From contig JAHLKG010000008.1 in assembly GCA_025526995.1 (NCBI GenBank), positions 124,001-188,000 on the forward strand: DNA of 64,000 nucleotides, written 5' to 3'. The position numbers and the translations under genes are program-made. Shown piece after piece: positions 52,104-64,000 of this stretch (within the stretch, counting starts at the first letter, position 1; each line of letters starts with the position of its first letter). The notes beneath the pieces are model-generated. The model saw only the letters and a list, made by a program, of their open reading frames with translations. It was not told the origin of the DNA and made no database searches. This DNA comes from Powellomyces hirtus (Eukaryota; Chytridiomycota; Chytridiomycetes; Spizellomycetales; Powellomycetaceae).

Positions 52104-55004
52104 ATGACGGCAACACCAAATGCGGAGGCCCCACAGGACGCAGACAAGTCTGTTCCAATCCGCAAACGTCTATACATTGCCGGATTGAAGGAAGATGTCA
52201 ACACCGAGGAACTTGGTGCTCGATTTAAAAGTTTTGGAAATGTTCTGTCTGTAGACTTGGCTGGAGGAGGCCCAAAGGGTATGTTGTGCGCACGCACTAA
52301 TCCCATATGGAATGAAGAGAAGCTGATTTCAAAGCATTCTTATCAACGTCGATAGGTGGCTGCCGAGGTTTTGGTTATATCAGTCTTGAAGCAACCCCCG
52401 CGGCAATAGGCAAATGTTTGTCCATATATAATGGGGCAAAGTGGAAAGGCATGCAGCTGCATATTGAGGAAGCAAAGCAGGACTATATGACAAGGTATGG
52501 GTCAACCTGGATTCCCTGAACCTGCACGTTTAATGTGATACTAAAACCATAAAAATCAGGCTAAAGAGGGAATGGGCTGAGATTCAAGCAACCGAAGCGG
52601 CACACAAGGGTGGCAAGCCGCCAATTAGCAACAAAAAGCGGAAGAAGAGGGCGGTTGATATGGCGCCAGATATGTCGCTGGTTACAGATATGAACGTCAA
52701 GAAGCGAAAAAACTGGCGACAATCACGATTTGGCCGCGCCGTCGCTGTTTTCCATTACCGCGACAAAAGCACCGGCAAGATGGTTACCGTGGACCCTATG
52801 CGATACAAGGACAACATCACCCGCCCAGAGAGTTATGCAAAGTTTACCCCCGTCACACAACTGACATGGCCATCGGACGACATTATAGCGCCGAAATCCA
52901 AATATGAGTTGGCGATGGAGCAAGCGGCAATAGATGCTGCTGAGGAAGAGGCACTGAAGGCGGTGGATCGCGGTCTATTTGCCGAGTCAGACAACGAGGA
53001 AGAAGGAGGACAGTTCAAAGCGCTGGACGTGACTGCTTTGTATGATGACGAGAGAGGAACCGAGTCTGAGTCGGAGGAGTCTGACGATGTAGCCAGCTTG
53101 TTCGATGAGATGGACGTCGACCAAGGTGAACCTGTTGGCTCATTGGCAAAGGTCGTGCTTGTGGACGACACTCCTATCGCTGAGCTCGATGATGAGGATG
53201 ATGGTTTCGAGGTAGTCCCTGCCAGTGCTCCTCGGACGTCCCAAGCCGTTGGATTGAGCGACGATTCCGTTGTCGATAAAGTACCTACCCGTGCCTCACG
53301 GGCGCCCCTTCCCTCTGGCTTAAGCGATGATTCCGATGACGACGAAGTGCCCAGCTTGTTCCCGACGCCACGGACAAAGCCTGCTGGCAATACGGAAGGG
53401 GACCGAACATTGAGCAAAGAACGGAAGCTGCTGCTCGGACTTGCGGAAACAGTGGTCGGGAAGGCCAGGGAAGACTCTCCCGAGATTGAGGTGGAGACTA
53501 CGGTGAATCTCGATGTTCCGACAAGTGAAGGTGCCGCAGGTGTTAACGCCGCTGATGACGAGCTGCCAGAACACGCATCGGACGAAGCGTCTAGTGGCGA
53601 AGAGTCAGACGCGGTTTCCGAAGATAATTCCGGCGATGAGAACCCATCTGATGATGAGAGTACATCCAACGATGAGAACGCGTCCAGCGATGAAAACGCA
53701 TCCAACAATGAGAATGCATCCAACGATGAGAACGATGAGAACGCATCCAACGATGAGAATGCATCCGACGATGAGAATGCATCCGACAACGATGGATCGG
53801 ACGTAGATGAGGATGCTGACGAAACCGAGGAGAGTCCAGCTCCGGACGAGGATTACAACTCCACAGCCATAAATCACACCATAACGGAGGATGGATCAGA
53901 AGAACAGGTCGGAAAGCCGGCATCATCGAGCAATTCCAGTGAGGAGATAGAAGACCCAATGGATGTTGTTCACAATGAGACCGCGCGTGGAGACGCAAAT
54001 AATGCAGAAGATGATGATTCGGAAGCAAGTTCAGACGCAGAAGACGATGACGAAAACGATGATACATCGCCGCCTGCTCAAGACGTCGAGAGTCCTGGTA
54101 ATGATGACGACAGGATTCAAGCCGCTGTACATGATGCTCCCCAGAGCTCTGGGGAATCGAGCTCTGAAGACGGAGCTCAAGATGACGATGAGCACACATC
54201 GTTAGAATCGAATCTAGTCACAAATATCATTATGGGAACGGAAGAGTTATCAGCTAAACAGTCCGCCGTGCCGAAGAACTCGACATCCGAAGTCGTATTC
54301 AAACCAAAGGAAGATCCGGTCCCGCTACCATCGCTACTCTCAGGAGACCGGCATTTTGCCGTAAACACCAATCTACGCGCATTAGTATTTGGAGACAATG
54401 GTATGGCCTTGCCCTCGCTGGATATGCTCGTTCTTATGACAACTTCATTGAAAACATTCACTCCCTACTAGATGATGACGACGAGAAAGCGCCATTCTCT
54501 CTGTTCGGGGAACCCGACATCGCGACACTCTCAGACCAGCAGCAGCAGCAGCCCGCCTTTGAGCTCTTCCCAGAACCAACCAACATAGAGACGCCGGTAG
54601 TTGCGGAGGAACAAGAGGTAGTGTCACGAGCGGAACTATCACTGAAGTCATTGAACACACCGCCAACAAAGTCTCTTTTTCTTACCCCTCATCAGACGTA
54701 CGATGAAGCGGATGTCGCCCGCAGTTTCGGCACATCACAGATGTTCTTTTTCCACATCGAGAACCGCAACCTTGCCCACCGTTCTATATATGCTCCTGAT
54801 GGCAGCTTTATGCGCACCGAGACTGAGTACGTATGCCCAACGGTTCATTCAATGAGTTGACACTTACAGTATTGTGATTGTAGGGAGGAAATCAAGATGC
54901 AGTGGGAAGATTCGAAGCAGGAGCTCACTCAGGACTTCAAGATGAAACATAAGCTGGCCTCTAGAAAGAAGGAGAAAATGAAGCGCTCGCGAACAAAGCC
55001 ATAA
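52104..55004 (+). CDS. Nucleolar RRM protein, NOL8/NOP8-like
   Basis: Five exons (52104-52278, 52356-52494, 52560-54400, 54472-54826, 54884-55004), 876 residues. The N-terminal RRM reads RKRLYIAGLKEDVNTEELGA, FKSFGNVLSVDL, GCRGFGYISLEATP and GAKWKGMQLHIEEAKQDY, the NOL8-type RRM. Next come NKKRKKRAVD and NWRQSRFGRAVAVFHYRDKS. The middle is acidic and includes a (S/N)DENA-type tandem repeat (53640-53800). The C-terminus (SQMFFFHIENRNLAHRSIYA, QELTQDFKMKHKLASRKKEK) is the conserved tail of this family. The yeast relative Nop8 is needed for 60S biogenesis. The 54401-54471 intron is short and could be retained only with an early stop. Confidence 0.85.
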
Positions 55005-55621
55005 TCACATCCTCCGTTTCCATTCGCCCCAACGGAGAATTTTATGTCATATTTCTGGGTCGCAACCCCCAGGCATTTGACTAACATCCCATTCAATTGA
55101 TTACCTCGCATCTTGAATATAGTGTACATAGTTATGGCGATATAGAATATGGGTTGTATAAGACATAGGGCGTGGTGCTACGAATTACATCCAATAGATA
55201 GAATGATTCATCCGCATGCGCTTTTATCCGGCAAAAGCTTGGCAAGATGAGATACGCTCAGATGATCGCATCTCTCACGTTCTTCTGCATCTCGAGTGTA
55301 TGGTGTATGGACCATAGCAGGATGGTATGTGCGGAGTCTCAGGCGTAGGCCGTAGTGCTACGAGATAGTGCGTGCTACGTCGACAAACTTTACATGTCGG
55401 GCCCTCGGTTACTCTCTGCTTGTAGATTGATATCGTGGATCATGTAGGGAAGGCAACCATAAGCTCTGGCAAATGCCCTCCTCTGTAGTCCCCACTTGCA
55501 TTCATTTATGTACAAGCTTTGATCACAGGGTGCTGACGGCGATGGGAATAGATAAGCGTGTTTAAATATACAACTCGGCAGAGTAACACGTGCCTTCGCA
55601 GATGTGTTTCCGTCAGGCTAT
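55005..55621. other. Convergent intergenic region
   Basis: About 620 bp between the NOL8-like and RRP40 3' ends; no gene recognised. Confidence 0.5.
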
Positions 55622-56486
55622 TTACATGTCAATGCCCTCGAGAATGCGCAGCTCGGCATTGACGTGCCGCAGATGGTCAGCCGCAGCCGCGCCGTCGCAA
55701 GCTTGTATCGCCTTAGTCGCGGCAATGACTTGTGCAACGGTGTCCGCATTGAACCACACTCTGCCGTTTAATCCGACAGCCATTTCGAATGAGAAAGCCT
55801 CCGCCAGTCTAAGTAGTATTGGATTCTTGGGGTCCAGCAGACTGGAGAGAGTCAACGACCACTTAGCAAAATCATATGCCAGATTCATGCGATGTGACAA
55901 GCCCACCTTCTAGCCATTCGCGAAGAACATCGAACCACGAAGCCGTTCTTCAGCGGGCCATAACCCCCCGACTTTCCGGACGAAGGGGCGATGCACTCGA
56001 GCTCTGGCTCCATATCCTTGTTTGCAACTGCAACGCGACAATACACAAGCGCTCCCACGTCCAACATTGGTCGATTTTTCCTTGATGCGCCTTCAAACGC
56101 CAGAACTGGCAGCATCGCGGGATGCGCGGATCCGATATCTACTTTATAGGACTCGGCAAATTTGCCTGTTATTGTACCCAGAACTGGTTCGCCCACTGCC
56201 GGCACATACTGAAAAGTACGGAAGAACAGTTAGAAAAAGCTGTAACCCCAAGGGGAACCAGTCATTCACTCACTCTCTTTTGTGATCCATCCACCCAGAA
56301 CTTATTTCCATTCCCGTGTTTGATGCAACCAGGCTTGACAGCAATCAGTTCGCCTCCTTCTTGCTGAAGACCAGGTCCCGCGCGAACTTTCGGCGCTCCC
56401 CCCTCTTGCGCTTCTAAATTTAATGGGATACGATCGCCAGGTATCACGACTCGTCTCTGTTGAACTTGCGTCTGTATTCCGTCCAT
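55622..56486 (-). CDS. RRP40: Exosome complex component RRP40 (EXOSC3)
   Basis: Three exons (56486-56274, 56208-55907, 55841-55622), 244 residues. N-terminal domain: RRVVIPGDRIPL, IAVKPGCIKHGNGNKFWVDG. S1 domain: YVPAVGEPVLGTITGKFAES, YKVDIGSAHPAMLPVLAFEG, VGALVYCRVAVANKDMEPEL. KH domain: NGRVWFNADTV. These are the cap-subunit motifs of RRP40 in the RNA exosome. Divergent from methionine synthase, 304 bp between starts. Confidence 0.94.
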
Positions 56487-56790
56487 GCCGTCCGTCGCCT
56501 TAGATCTATGAAGAATGTCTTGTCGACCCCAGTTGCCTTTGCAAAATCGCAGGATCAGCAGGAGAGGCAATGCATGTTCATTTACAAACCCATAGCAACG
56601 GACTTGTGGGCTTATGCTACTGTACATCTTATGATTTCCCCAAAAGCACGCGGTGTGACAGTTGCGCCATCTTGTGATAAGCCACTGTGGCGGAGACGAC
56701 GGAGCGGGACAGGCGTCGAGACGGGCGGGACACCGTCTGTGTAGTGGGAGACAGGGCAGAGATCACCTGAATTATTATACGATAGCAAGC
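56487..56790. promoter_or_regulatory. Divergent promoter (RRP40 / methionine synthase)
   Basis: 304 bp between start codons; no recognisable riboswitch-like element. Confidence 0.45.
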
Positions 56791-59700
56791 ATGAGCGTAA
56801 CAGTAGCCTCCTCCTACCCCACGGGCAAAGTCCCTGGACGAGGAGCAGAGGTGGAAGCTCAGCTGCGCAAAACACTCAAGGAACGCATCATGTTCATCGA
56901 CGGAGCAATGGGCACAATGATTCAGCGATACCGTTTTTCTGAGGAGGACTTTCGAACGGAGAGATTCAAGGATCACCCAAAGGATTTTCTGAAAGGAAAT
57001 AACGATCTGCTGTCACTGACACAACCCGAGGCCATCTACGACATTCACTGCAAGTACTTGGAAGCTGGGTCTGACCTCGTTGAGACGAACACCTTCTCTT
57101 CCACCTCCATTGCTCAAGCGGATTACCTTATGCAAGACCTCGTCTACGAGCTTAACAAGGTTGGAATAGATGTGCTTCTGATATCTTGAAGCAAAACTGA
57201 CATCTACCTGTATCGTTCCCAGGTCTCCGCTGAACTCGCAAAGAAAGCTTGTGATGAGTACACAAAGAAGGACCCATCGAAGCCCCGTTTTGTCGCCGGC
57301 GCAATCGGTCCAACAAATCAAACGCTTTCCATCTCTCCATCAGTGGAGAATCCATCGTTTCGTGCAACCAACTTCGACAATATGGTGATATCTTATGCGG
57401 AGCAAGTTCGTGGGCTTCTGGACGGTGGAGCGGATGTTTTGCTGGTCGAAACCATTTTCGACACCCTGAACTCGAAAGCTGCCTTGTACGCTATTGATCA
57501 GATATTTGACGAGGAAGGATATGACAGGTGCCCCGTCCTCATTTCCGGCACCATTGTCGATCAGTCGGGACGAACACTTTCAGGGCAGACTGGCGAAGCT
57601 TTCATCGCCTCTGTCAGTCACGGCGACCCGCTGGCTATCGGTCTCAACTGCGCTTTGGGAGCCGACCAAATGTTGCCATTCTTGCAAAATATTTCCAAGA
57701 ATAACCCGACATTCGTCATTTGCTACCCGAACGCAGGTCTGCCCAACACGTTCGGAGAATATGATCAGTCGGCCGCAGAAATGGCGGAACAAGTGAGACC
57801 ATTCGCCGAACTTGGTCTGTTGAATATCGTAGGAGGATGCTGTGGTACGACTCCCGAGCATATCAAAGCGGTTGCCGACATGTGCAAAGGATATGCTCCG
57901 CGCGTCCCACCGACTATGGACCCCGACACGCTCATTGTTGCTGGTCTCGAAACGCTACGAATCAATAAAGATACGGGATTTGTGAACATTGGAGAACGAT
58001 GTAACGTCTCCGGATCCAAAATCTTTGCCAAAAAGATTTTGAATGCTGCCTACGAAGAAGCTCTTGCCATCGGTCGTGCGCAGGTTGAGGCTGGTGCTCA
58101 GGTCATTGACGTCAACATGGATGAAGGTTTGCTGGATGGAAAAGCTGCCATGACAAAGTTCTTGAACTACATAGCATCTGAGCCCGATATTGCGAAAGTG
58201 CCGCTCATGATTGATTCGTCCAATTTCGAGGTTGTCCTTGCTGGACTTAAGTGTGCTCAGGGAAAATGCATCGTAAATTCCATTAGTTTGAAGGAGGGCG
58301 AGGCCGATTTCATCAAGAAGGCGAAAATTGTCAAACGATTTGGTGCTGCGGTAGTGGTAATGGCCTTCGATGAGGAAGGCCAAGCTGTGGAGGCTCAGCG
58401 AAAGTTTGACATCTGCGCCCGGTCCTACAAAATTCTCACCGAGCAGATCGGCTTCAAAGGTTGCGAAATCATCTTTGATCCCAACATTCTGACGATTGCC
58501 ACTGGTCTCGAAGAGCACAACAACTACGCAGTGGAGTTTATCGAGTCCAATCGAATGATCAAAGCAAACTTGCCTGGTGCGAAGATCAGTGGAGGCGTAT
58601 CCAACCTGTCCTTCTCTTTCCGTGGGAAGGAAGTCTTGCGTCAAGCTATGCACAGTGTTTTCCTGGTGAGTGCAACAACTTGTTAATTATACGATCCGTT
58701 TCAGCGCAAGCTTAATGGCCTTCTTCAGTATCACACTATACAAGCTGGAATGGACATGGGTATCGTCAACGCTGGTTTCTTGACCATCTATGATGACATT
58801 CCCAAAGATCTCTTGGAGATCTGCGAAAACGCGATTTGGAATCGGGATCCGGAGGTTACTGAAAAGTTGCTTCATTACGCGGAAACGCACGGAAAGGATG
58901 CCACTAAGGGTGTTGAGGCCGCCGAGGAGTGGCGAAATGATGGTGTCGAGGGACGCTTGAAGTATGCCCTCGTCAAGGGAATAACGAAGTACATTGTTGA
59001 AGACACTGAGGAAGCACGCTTGAAGACCGACCAGTATCCTCGTCCTCTTAACGTTATCGAAGGTCCGCTCATGGCTGGCATGTCTGTTGTTGGAGAACTA
59101 TTCGGAGCAGGGAAGATGTTCTTGCCGCAGGTCATCAAGAGTGCTCGGTAAGCTCCGGTTCTTCCTCCAAATGTCAAAGTCTCCATTCTGATGATGAGTC
59201 TCAGAGTCATGAAGAGCGCCGTCGCACATCTGATCCCGTTCATGGAAGAGGAACGTCTGGCAAATCTCGCGGCCGGTGGAATTTCCGACGACGATCCGAA
59301 TGCAGCTTACAACGGAACAGTTGTTCTTGCAACTGTAAAAGGGGACGTGCATGATATCGGAAAGAACATTGTCGGTGTTGTTCTGGGTTGCAACAACTAC
59401 AAGATCATCGATCTGGGTGTCATGACCCCCTGTGATAAGATTCTTGCCGCAGCTGTCGAGCACAGAGCAGACATTATCGGTTTGTCGGGTCTGATTACCC
59501 CAAGTTTGGACGAGATGGTTTACGTTGCGAAAGAAATGGAGCGCAAGGGAATCAAGGTATGCCGTGATCTCGTGGGTTGCTGTCATACGGTACGGACCGA
59601 GCTGACAATGTTCTGCAGATTCCACTCCTCATCGGAGGGGCCACCACATCCAAGATGCACACAGCTGTCAAGATTGCCCCGCGCTACAAAAATCCTGCGG

Positions 59701-61076
59701 TGCACGTCCTTGATGCGTCTAAATCGGTTGTCGTTGTCTCCAGCCTTCTTGATGACAAGGCCCGCGATGACTTTGTTGACGACATCGCCGACGAGTATGA
59801 GGATCTCCGAGCCGAGCACTACGAAGGGTTGAAAGACAGGCGGTACCTGACACTCGCTGCTGCAAAGGCAAGGAAAGCAAAATTAACGTGGAAGCAAGAA
59901 ACGATGCCATGCAAGCCCAAATTCTATGGCACTAAGGTTCGTCAATGTTGGAATATTGTGCTTAACCCCCATCATTCTTGCTTATTTGATATCTCCATAC
60001 AGACTCTGAATGACTACAACCTGAAAGACCTGATACCATACATCGATTGGAACCCATTCTTCCAAACGTGGCAGTTGCGAGGGAGATATCCCAACCGTGG
60101 ATTCCCTAAGATTTTCAATGACGAGACTGTTGGTAAGACCGCTGTTCACGATCGATTGGTGAGTTCCTCAAGTTTAACTAACTAACTTCTTTGTTTTCTA
60201 TGTGCAGGGGAGGAGGCCAAAAAGCTCTACGACGATGCGCTAGCTATGCTGGACACCATTGTGAACGAAAAGATTCTCCGAGCCACAGCAGTTATCGGTT
60301 TCTGGCCGGCACATGCCGTTGATGAGGATGTCGAAATCTACGCCGACGAAAAGTCGAAAGATAAGCCGATCGCGAAGTTCTTTGGTCTCCGTCAGCAAGC
60401 AGAAAAGGACTCCGAAAATGACGAGCCCTACTACTCGCTCACTGACTTTGTTGCGCCCAAAGAGACTGGGTTGTTGGATCACATCGGTGCATTTGCGGTA
60501 TCGTGCGGTTTTGGCGTTGACGAAAAGTGCTTGGAGTACACCAAACAGCACGACGATTACAGCATCATCATGTTGAAAGCTCTGGCAGACCGTCTGACGG
60601 AAGCGTTGGCTGAGGTGGTCCACGCTGACATCCGAAAGGAATACTGGGGCTATTCACCAGACGAGAAACTGGCACCTGAAGAGATGCTGCAAGTCAAGTA
60701 TCAGGGCATCCGACCTGCTCCTGGATACCCCAGCCAGCCGGATCACACGGAAAAGGAGACCATGTGGAAACTGATGGACATTGAGAAGCAGACGGGAATT
60801 GCGTTGACTGAATCCCTGGTAAGGCTCGCCTCAGTCGGCCCGCTGCTCCAACATCGTCACATCCCTTTTACCGATTCTCACATGATTGTCATGTTTTAGG
60901 CCATGATGCCCGCTGCTGCCGTGTCCGCCGTGGTCTTTGGTCATAAAGATGCCAAATACTTCGCCGTCGGCAAGATTGACAAGGATCAGATTGAGGACTA
61001 CTCTGCGCGAAAGAACATGCCAGTGGCGGATGTTGAACGCTGGCTTTCTAGCAGTCTATGCTACGAAGCGGATTGA
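56791..61076 (+). CDS. MTR: Cobalamin-dependent methionine synthase (MetH type)
   Basis: Eight exons (56791-57159, 57223-58665, 58729-59147, 59205-59556, 59619-59936, 60003-60132, 60208-60818, 60900-61076), 1272 residues, the usual MetH length. It moves a methyl group from methyl-tetrahydrofolate via cobalamin to homocysteine. Modules in order: homocysteine domain ([13 protein letters not shown], zinc ligands in GLNCALGA and [11 protein letters not shown]); folate domain ([37 protein letters not shown]); B12 cap and Rossmann domain ([20 protein letters not shown] with the cobalt ligand His about 793; [13 protein letters not shown]); reactivation domain ([49 protein letters not shown]). All modules and key residues look intact, so B12 use is likely. 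Confidence 0.98.
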
Positions 61077-61241
61077 TTGAGAGATAGAACGTTTTGATAG
61101 ATAGCATGTAGTTTGTAATTTTTGTGAATGTGATAGGCGAAGCCCGTTTGTATTAAACGTTCAAAGAACAGGTGGTGTGTAATATGCGAATGTGCTCTGA
61201 TTATTTGAGAGCGGGAACTGACGGATAAGGGAGATTCCCTT

Positions 61242-61943
61242 CTACGCTCCAGGGTCTTCTGCAGCAGCTGTCTCTTCTTGCTGCTCTGGGGCCGGGTCCG
61301 CCCCTGCAGCATCCGTTTCTTCTGCCGCCGCCGGCTCCGGGTTCGCAGCCAAATCACCCGTACTTCCAGCAGCAGCCGGCGTCGCCTGCTCATCCTCCCC
61401 CTCGGTACCCTCCTCCTTCTCATCCTCCTCTCCCTCTTCGATCGCCTCAGGCACACCCCTTCTAAGCTCGGTCTCACTCTTCCCGACATCCTCACCCTCC
61501 TTGCCCTCCCCCTTGACTTCCCTATTCGCATTACTAGCACTAGCACTGTTCTTTGCTTCCTGTGCCGCTTTGGCCGCCGCCGCCACGGCCGCCGCCGCAC
61601 TCGCCGCTTTGGCCGCCTCTTCATCTTCCTGCCGTTTCTCTTTCGCCAGTATCTCGCTCGCTTTGGCTTTGATCTGGTCCTCAAAGTGCCGGCGCGACTC
61701 CTTTTCGAGATGTTGGGCGGCAGCGACGGATTCTTGTAGTGCCACGAGATCGGTCCGCCGCTTTTTGTCGGCCGCAATTTGGTGAACGGAGGCGTCGTGG
61801 TGGAGGAGGTGTTCGGCGATGAACGTCACGGGGTCTAGCCCGCGTGGGTAGTTGGAGGATGCATCATACCCAGAGTTGAGCAGCGCCGTCAGGGCGGAGG
61901 TTAGGAGTGGCCCGACGGTGTGTTTCAGGTAGTCTGTGTCCAT
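61242..61943 (-). CDS. DPY30-motif coiled-coil protein
   Basis: Intronless, 233 residues. The N-terminus (DYLKHTVGPLLTSALTALLN, RGLDPVTFIAEHLLHHD) matches the DPY30 dimerisation motif, a two-helix platform like the RIIa docking fold. A coiled coil follows (HLEKESRRHFEDQIKAKASE) and then an Ala/Glu-rich, acidic tail. DPY30-domain proteins occur in COMPASS and in radial spokes and other axonemal complexes. The coiled coil and tail favour an axonemal type over the ~100-residue COMPASS subunit, but that is inference. Tail-to-tail with methionine synthase (165 bp gap). Confidence 0.75.
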   Translation of the reverse strand: MDTDYLKHTVGPLLTSALTALLNSGYDASSNYPRGLDPVTFIAEHLLHHDASVHQIAADKKRRTDLVALQESVAAAQHLEKESRRHFEDQIKAKASEILAKEKRQEDEEAAKAASAAAAVAAAAKAAQEAKNSASASNANREVKGEGKEGEDVGKSETELRRGVPEAIEEGEEDEKEEGTEGEDEQATPAAAGSTGDLAANPEPAAAEETDAAGADPAPEQQEETAAAEDPGA

Positions 61944-62396
61944 TTTGGCAATTTATTTGTTTCCCCGCAGAAAACTTTGTTCAAAGTAATTTGAAAAGCA
62001 GTTTCATGTACTGCTGCTGAAAATTCACGCCGAACTCCGTTTTTGACAGGCTGGGAGGATGGGAGGATGGGAGGATGGGGCCCCGCGACGCGCATGTAAG
62101 CAGAACTTGCTGTCAGTCCAACTGGTCGCTGCACTAACACATCCGCAACCACCATTCAGCTGACCCTGTTTCCCTTCTGTTCCGCCGTACCGTTCTCGAT
62201 CTCTTCTTTGCTTCTTATAATCTGTTGTGTACATGAAACCGTAACTGGTTTGCCCATTCAGGTCATACCCCGCCCGCAAAACTATCTCAACGGTGGGATA
62301 ACAGGCATCCAAAAATCGACCTTGGAGATCAAACGACAAAATGTATGGATAGATCAGACAGCATTGTAATATTATGTGCTACAGTACTATCGAAAT
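61944..62396. other. Intergenic, no gene recognised
   Basis: About 450 bp containing a GGGAGGAT-type triplicate (about 62050-62080). Confidence 0.5.
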
Positions 62397-63386
62397 CTAA
62401 GCGGAGAGCTCGACTTTGCCACCGGCAGCGACAATCTTCTCCTCAGCCTTTCGGCTCACGAAACGGGCCTTGACAATGAAGGGGATGGAGGGCAGACGAC
62501 CCTTGCCGAGCACCTTGGCGTAACCCTACATGCGCAGCACAATTTTAAGTTTCCAGTAACCGGAAGACATATTATATGGATGGTATAAGACTTACGTGAC
62601 GGAGAACGTCAATGACGGGGACGGGACCGGTAGGGTTGGCAGCAGCCTTCTCGCGAGCCTCCTCGGACACGAGGGCCCAGAGCTTGTCAACGTTGACAAC
62701 AGGAGCCCAGTGTTGCTGGCGGGTCAGGTGGTACTGACGCATACCAACCTTACCGAAGTAACCAGGATGGTACATGTCCATGTTGATACGGTGGTGGTGC
62801 TGACCACCGGCGAGACCACGACCTCCGGGATGCTTTCGGTGCTTCCCTAAGAACAGGCAGCAGGAAGACTTGAATTAGCACAGAGGCCTAATTCTTTCAA
62901 CGGTACTCGCCCTCCCATTTGAGTTGTCAGCTTGCGACTGCCTCTCGCAAGTGACTGGGAGAGGACCCGGACGGATTTTGAGAGACCGAATGAACATTGT
63001 TGCTGATATACTAACCCACACGACCGTGACCGGCGGAGACGTCTAAGATACAATGCAAAGTGAGCAACAGAGACTTTTGACATTGCGCAAACGTCAAAGA
63101 GCCACTGATACTTACGACCGCGCTTCTTCCTGTTTTTGCTGAGTCTGGAGGGCTATTGGTTGGAAGAGGAGGAGTGTGCTGTGAGTCGAGCTGTTCTGCT
63201 GCTGGCACTTCTCAGGGTCTTGCATGTCGCTCATGCAATTTCGAGCAATCGCCTGTTCGCCAGTCCACCCATCCATCCATCCATCCAATTCGTTAATCCC
63301 TCGTCTCATCATATAGACTGCGATCGTGCGCCATCCTCCATCCGTTGGATCGTTCGTTGGCCGGCTTGCTGCAATCAACTCACCAT
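62397..63386 (-). CDS. RPL28: 60S ribosomal protein L27a/L28 (uL15)
   Basis: Five exons: 63386-63384 (only the ATG), 63152-63116, 63042-63016, 62846-62596 and 62525-62397; 148 residues. The protein reads [60 protein letters not shown] and ends [25 protein letters not shown], colinear with yeast L28 (149 residues). The first intron starts right after the start codon (ATG|GTGAGT, 63383 down) and ends ACCAATAG. All joins are in phase. Confidence 0.95.
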
Positions 63387-63633
63387 GGCTGTGGATTCCG
63401 AGCTATCTGGTTGACGGCTATTCCGGAAGGTGGAGGGAACGAAGCAAGTTGGTCACCGCGCAGAGTTGAGCCTGACATCAGTCACGTGAGAAACGAACCG
63501 AGTCCTTGGTACGCGAGCTTAGTCGCGCGCCTCGGTTCACCGTTCCAGGCAAGTCAAGTCATCAGTCTACCTCCGTCGCCAGTCGCTTAATATTAACAAT
63601 ACGCATGTACTTTATATTATATTACAATACTAC

Positions 63634-64000
63634 TTAATACTTCATACCAAACCCCGAGTTCCACGCTCTCCGACGCTGATCGCCCTTTGTTTGTGAGCGA
63701 ATCTCATACAGATGCGTCTTGGATGTATCCCTGATCATGGTTCTGCTGTCAAGGATGGCTTTGGGGTACCAATTGCCCATGAAAAGTTTGTGGGATGATT
63801 CCGCGATGCAGATGGCTTCGCGGAGGGATTTGGAGAGCTGAAACTCTGTCAGTTCCGATGTGGGACCTGAATCCAAGATAGAGGAGGTATCGTTAGCGCC
63901 AGGGCCTAGGCGTGATCAGGTCGAGACCCCAAGCACAAGACGCACCTGCAACACCATCGCTGGTGACGGACATGTCATCCGGAAAATCGGCAAACACATC
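63634..64000 (-). CDS. C-terminus of an unknown protein (partial)
   Basis: Two exons: >64000-63946 (DVFADFPDDMSVTSDGVAG) and 63866-63634 (PTSELTEFQLSKSLREAICI, AESSHKLFMGNWYPKAILDS, RTMIRDTSKTHLYEIRSQTK, then WNSGFGMKY-stop). The 79-nt intron has GTGCGT, a CTAACGA branch site and CAG; an alternative acceptor at 63906 also keeps frame. No family recognised from the visible part. Confidence 0.7.

Overview
The window is nuclear DNA from a fungus, most likely a zoosporic (chytrid-type) one. It has intron-dense genes with short introns (about 57-90 nt), CTAAC-like branch sites and GT-AG borders. It carries a full cobalamin-dependent methionine synthase, which yeasts and most Dikarya lack, and a DPY30-domain protein of the kind often tied to flagella, next to ordinary fungal genes (FOX2, PPN1, LSG1, EMG1). 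The species call is inference.

Region 1 (1-902): 5' exons of a FOX2/MFE-2 peroxisomal beta-oxidation gene, including an 11-nt microexon. Region 2 (1316-21654): one 20.3-kb PIF/Harbinger-type DNA transposon (37-bp terminal inverted repeats, TGA target duplication) that has served as a landing pad. Copia element A (1936-13458, TSD TACGT) sits in the transposase gene, copia element B (3858-10015, TSD CCGAA) sits inside A, and a gypsy chromovirus C (TSD GTTGA) sits in the Harbinger Myb-like gene. A later 2.4-kb inversion (14025-16434) flipped the gypsy 3' LTR, most of the Myb gene and the transposase C-terminus. Undoing it on paper reconnects the transposase frame, the LTR pair and the TSD pair.

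The most unusual signal is that all three LTR retrotransposons carry a spliced gene on the ANTISENSE strand between pol and the 3' LTR. Two of these (copia A and gypsy C, different superfamilies) encode RING-like zinc-finger proteins. The third (copia B) encodes a basic/acidic protein whose predicted N-terminus resembles the histone H3 tail. All three elements also have an integrase chromodomain, which is not expected in copia elements. Gypsy C further holds an array of about 19 short palindromes with mostly CCA loops and covarying stems.

Region 3 (22-64 kb) is host sequence with about 19 genes: a BAG/Snl1-like protein, RPL9, LSG1, a HECT ligase, a frame-broken JmjC gene, an unknown Ser-rich protein, PPN1, SmG, an ARMC5-like protein divergent from CDK7, EMG1, a NUDT19-like Nudix hydrolase, a NOL8-like protein, RRP40, methionine synthase, a DPY30-domain protein, RPL27A/L28 and a partial unknown gene. 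Ribosome biogenesis is over-represented (RPL9, LSG1, EMG1, NOL8, RRP40, L28). Exon borders were read by eye from GT-AG signals, phase and family similarity; no search was run.
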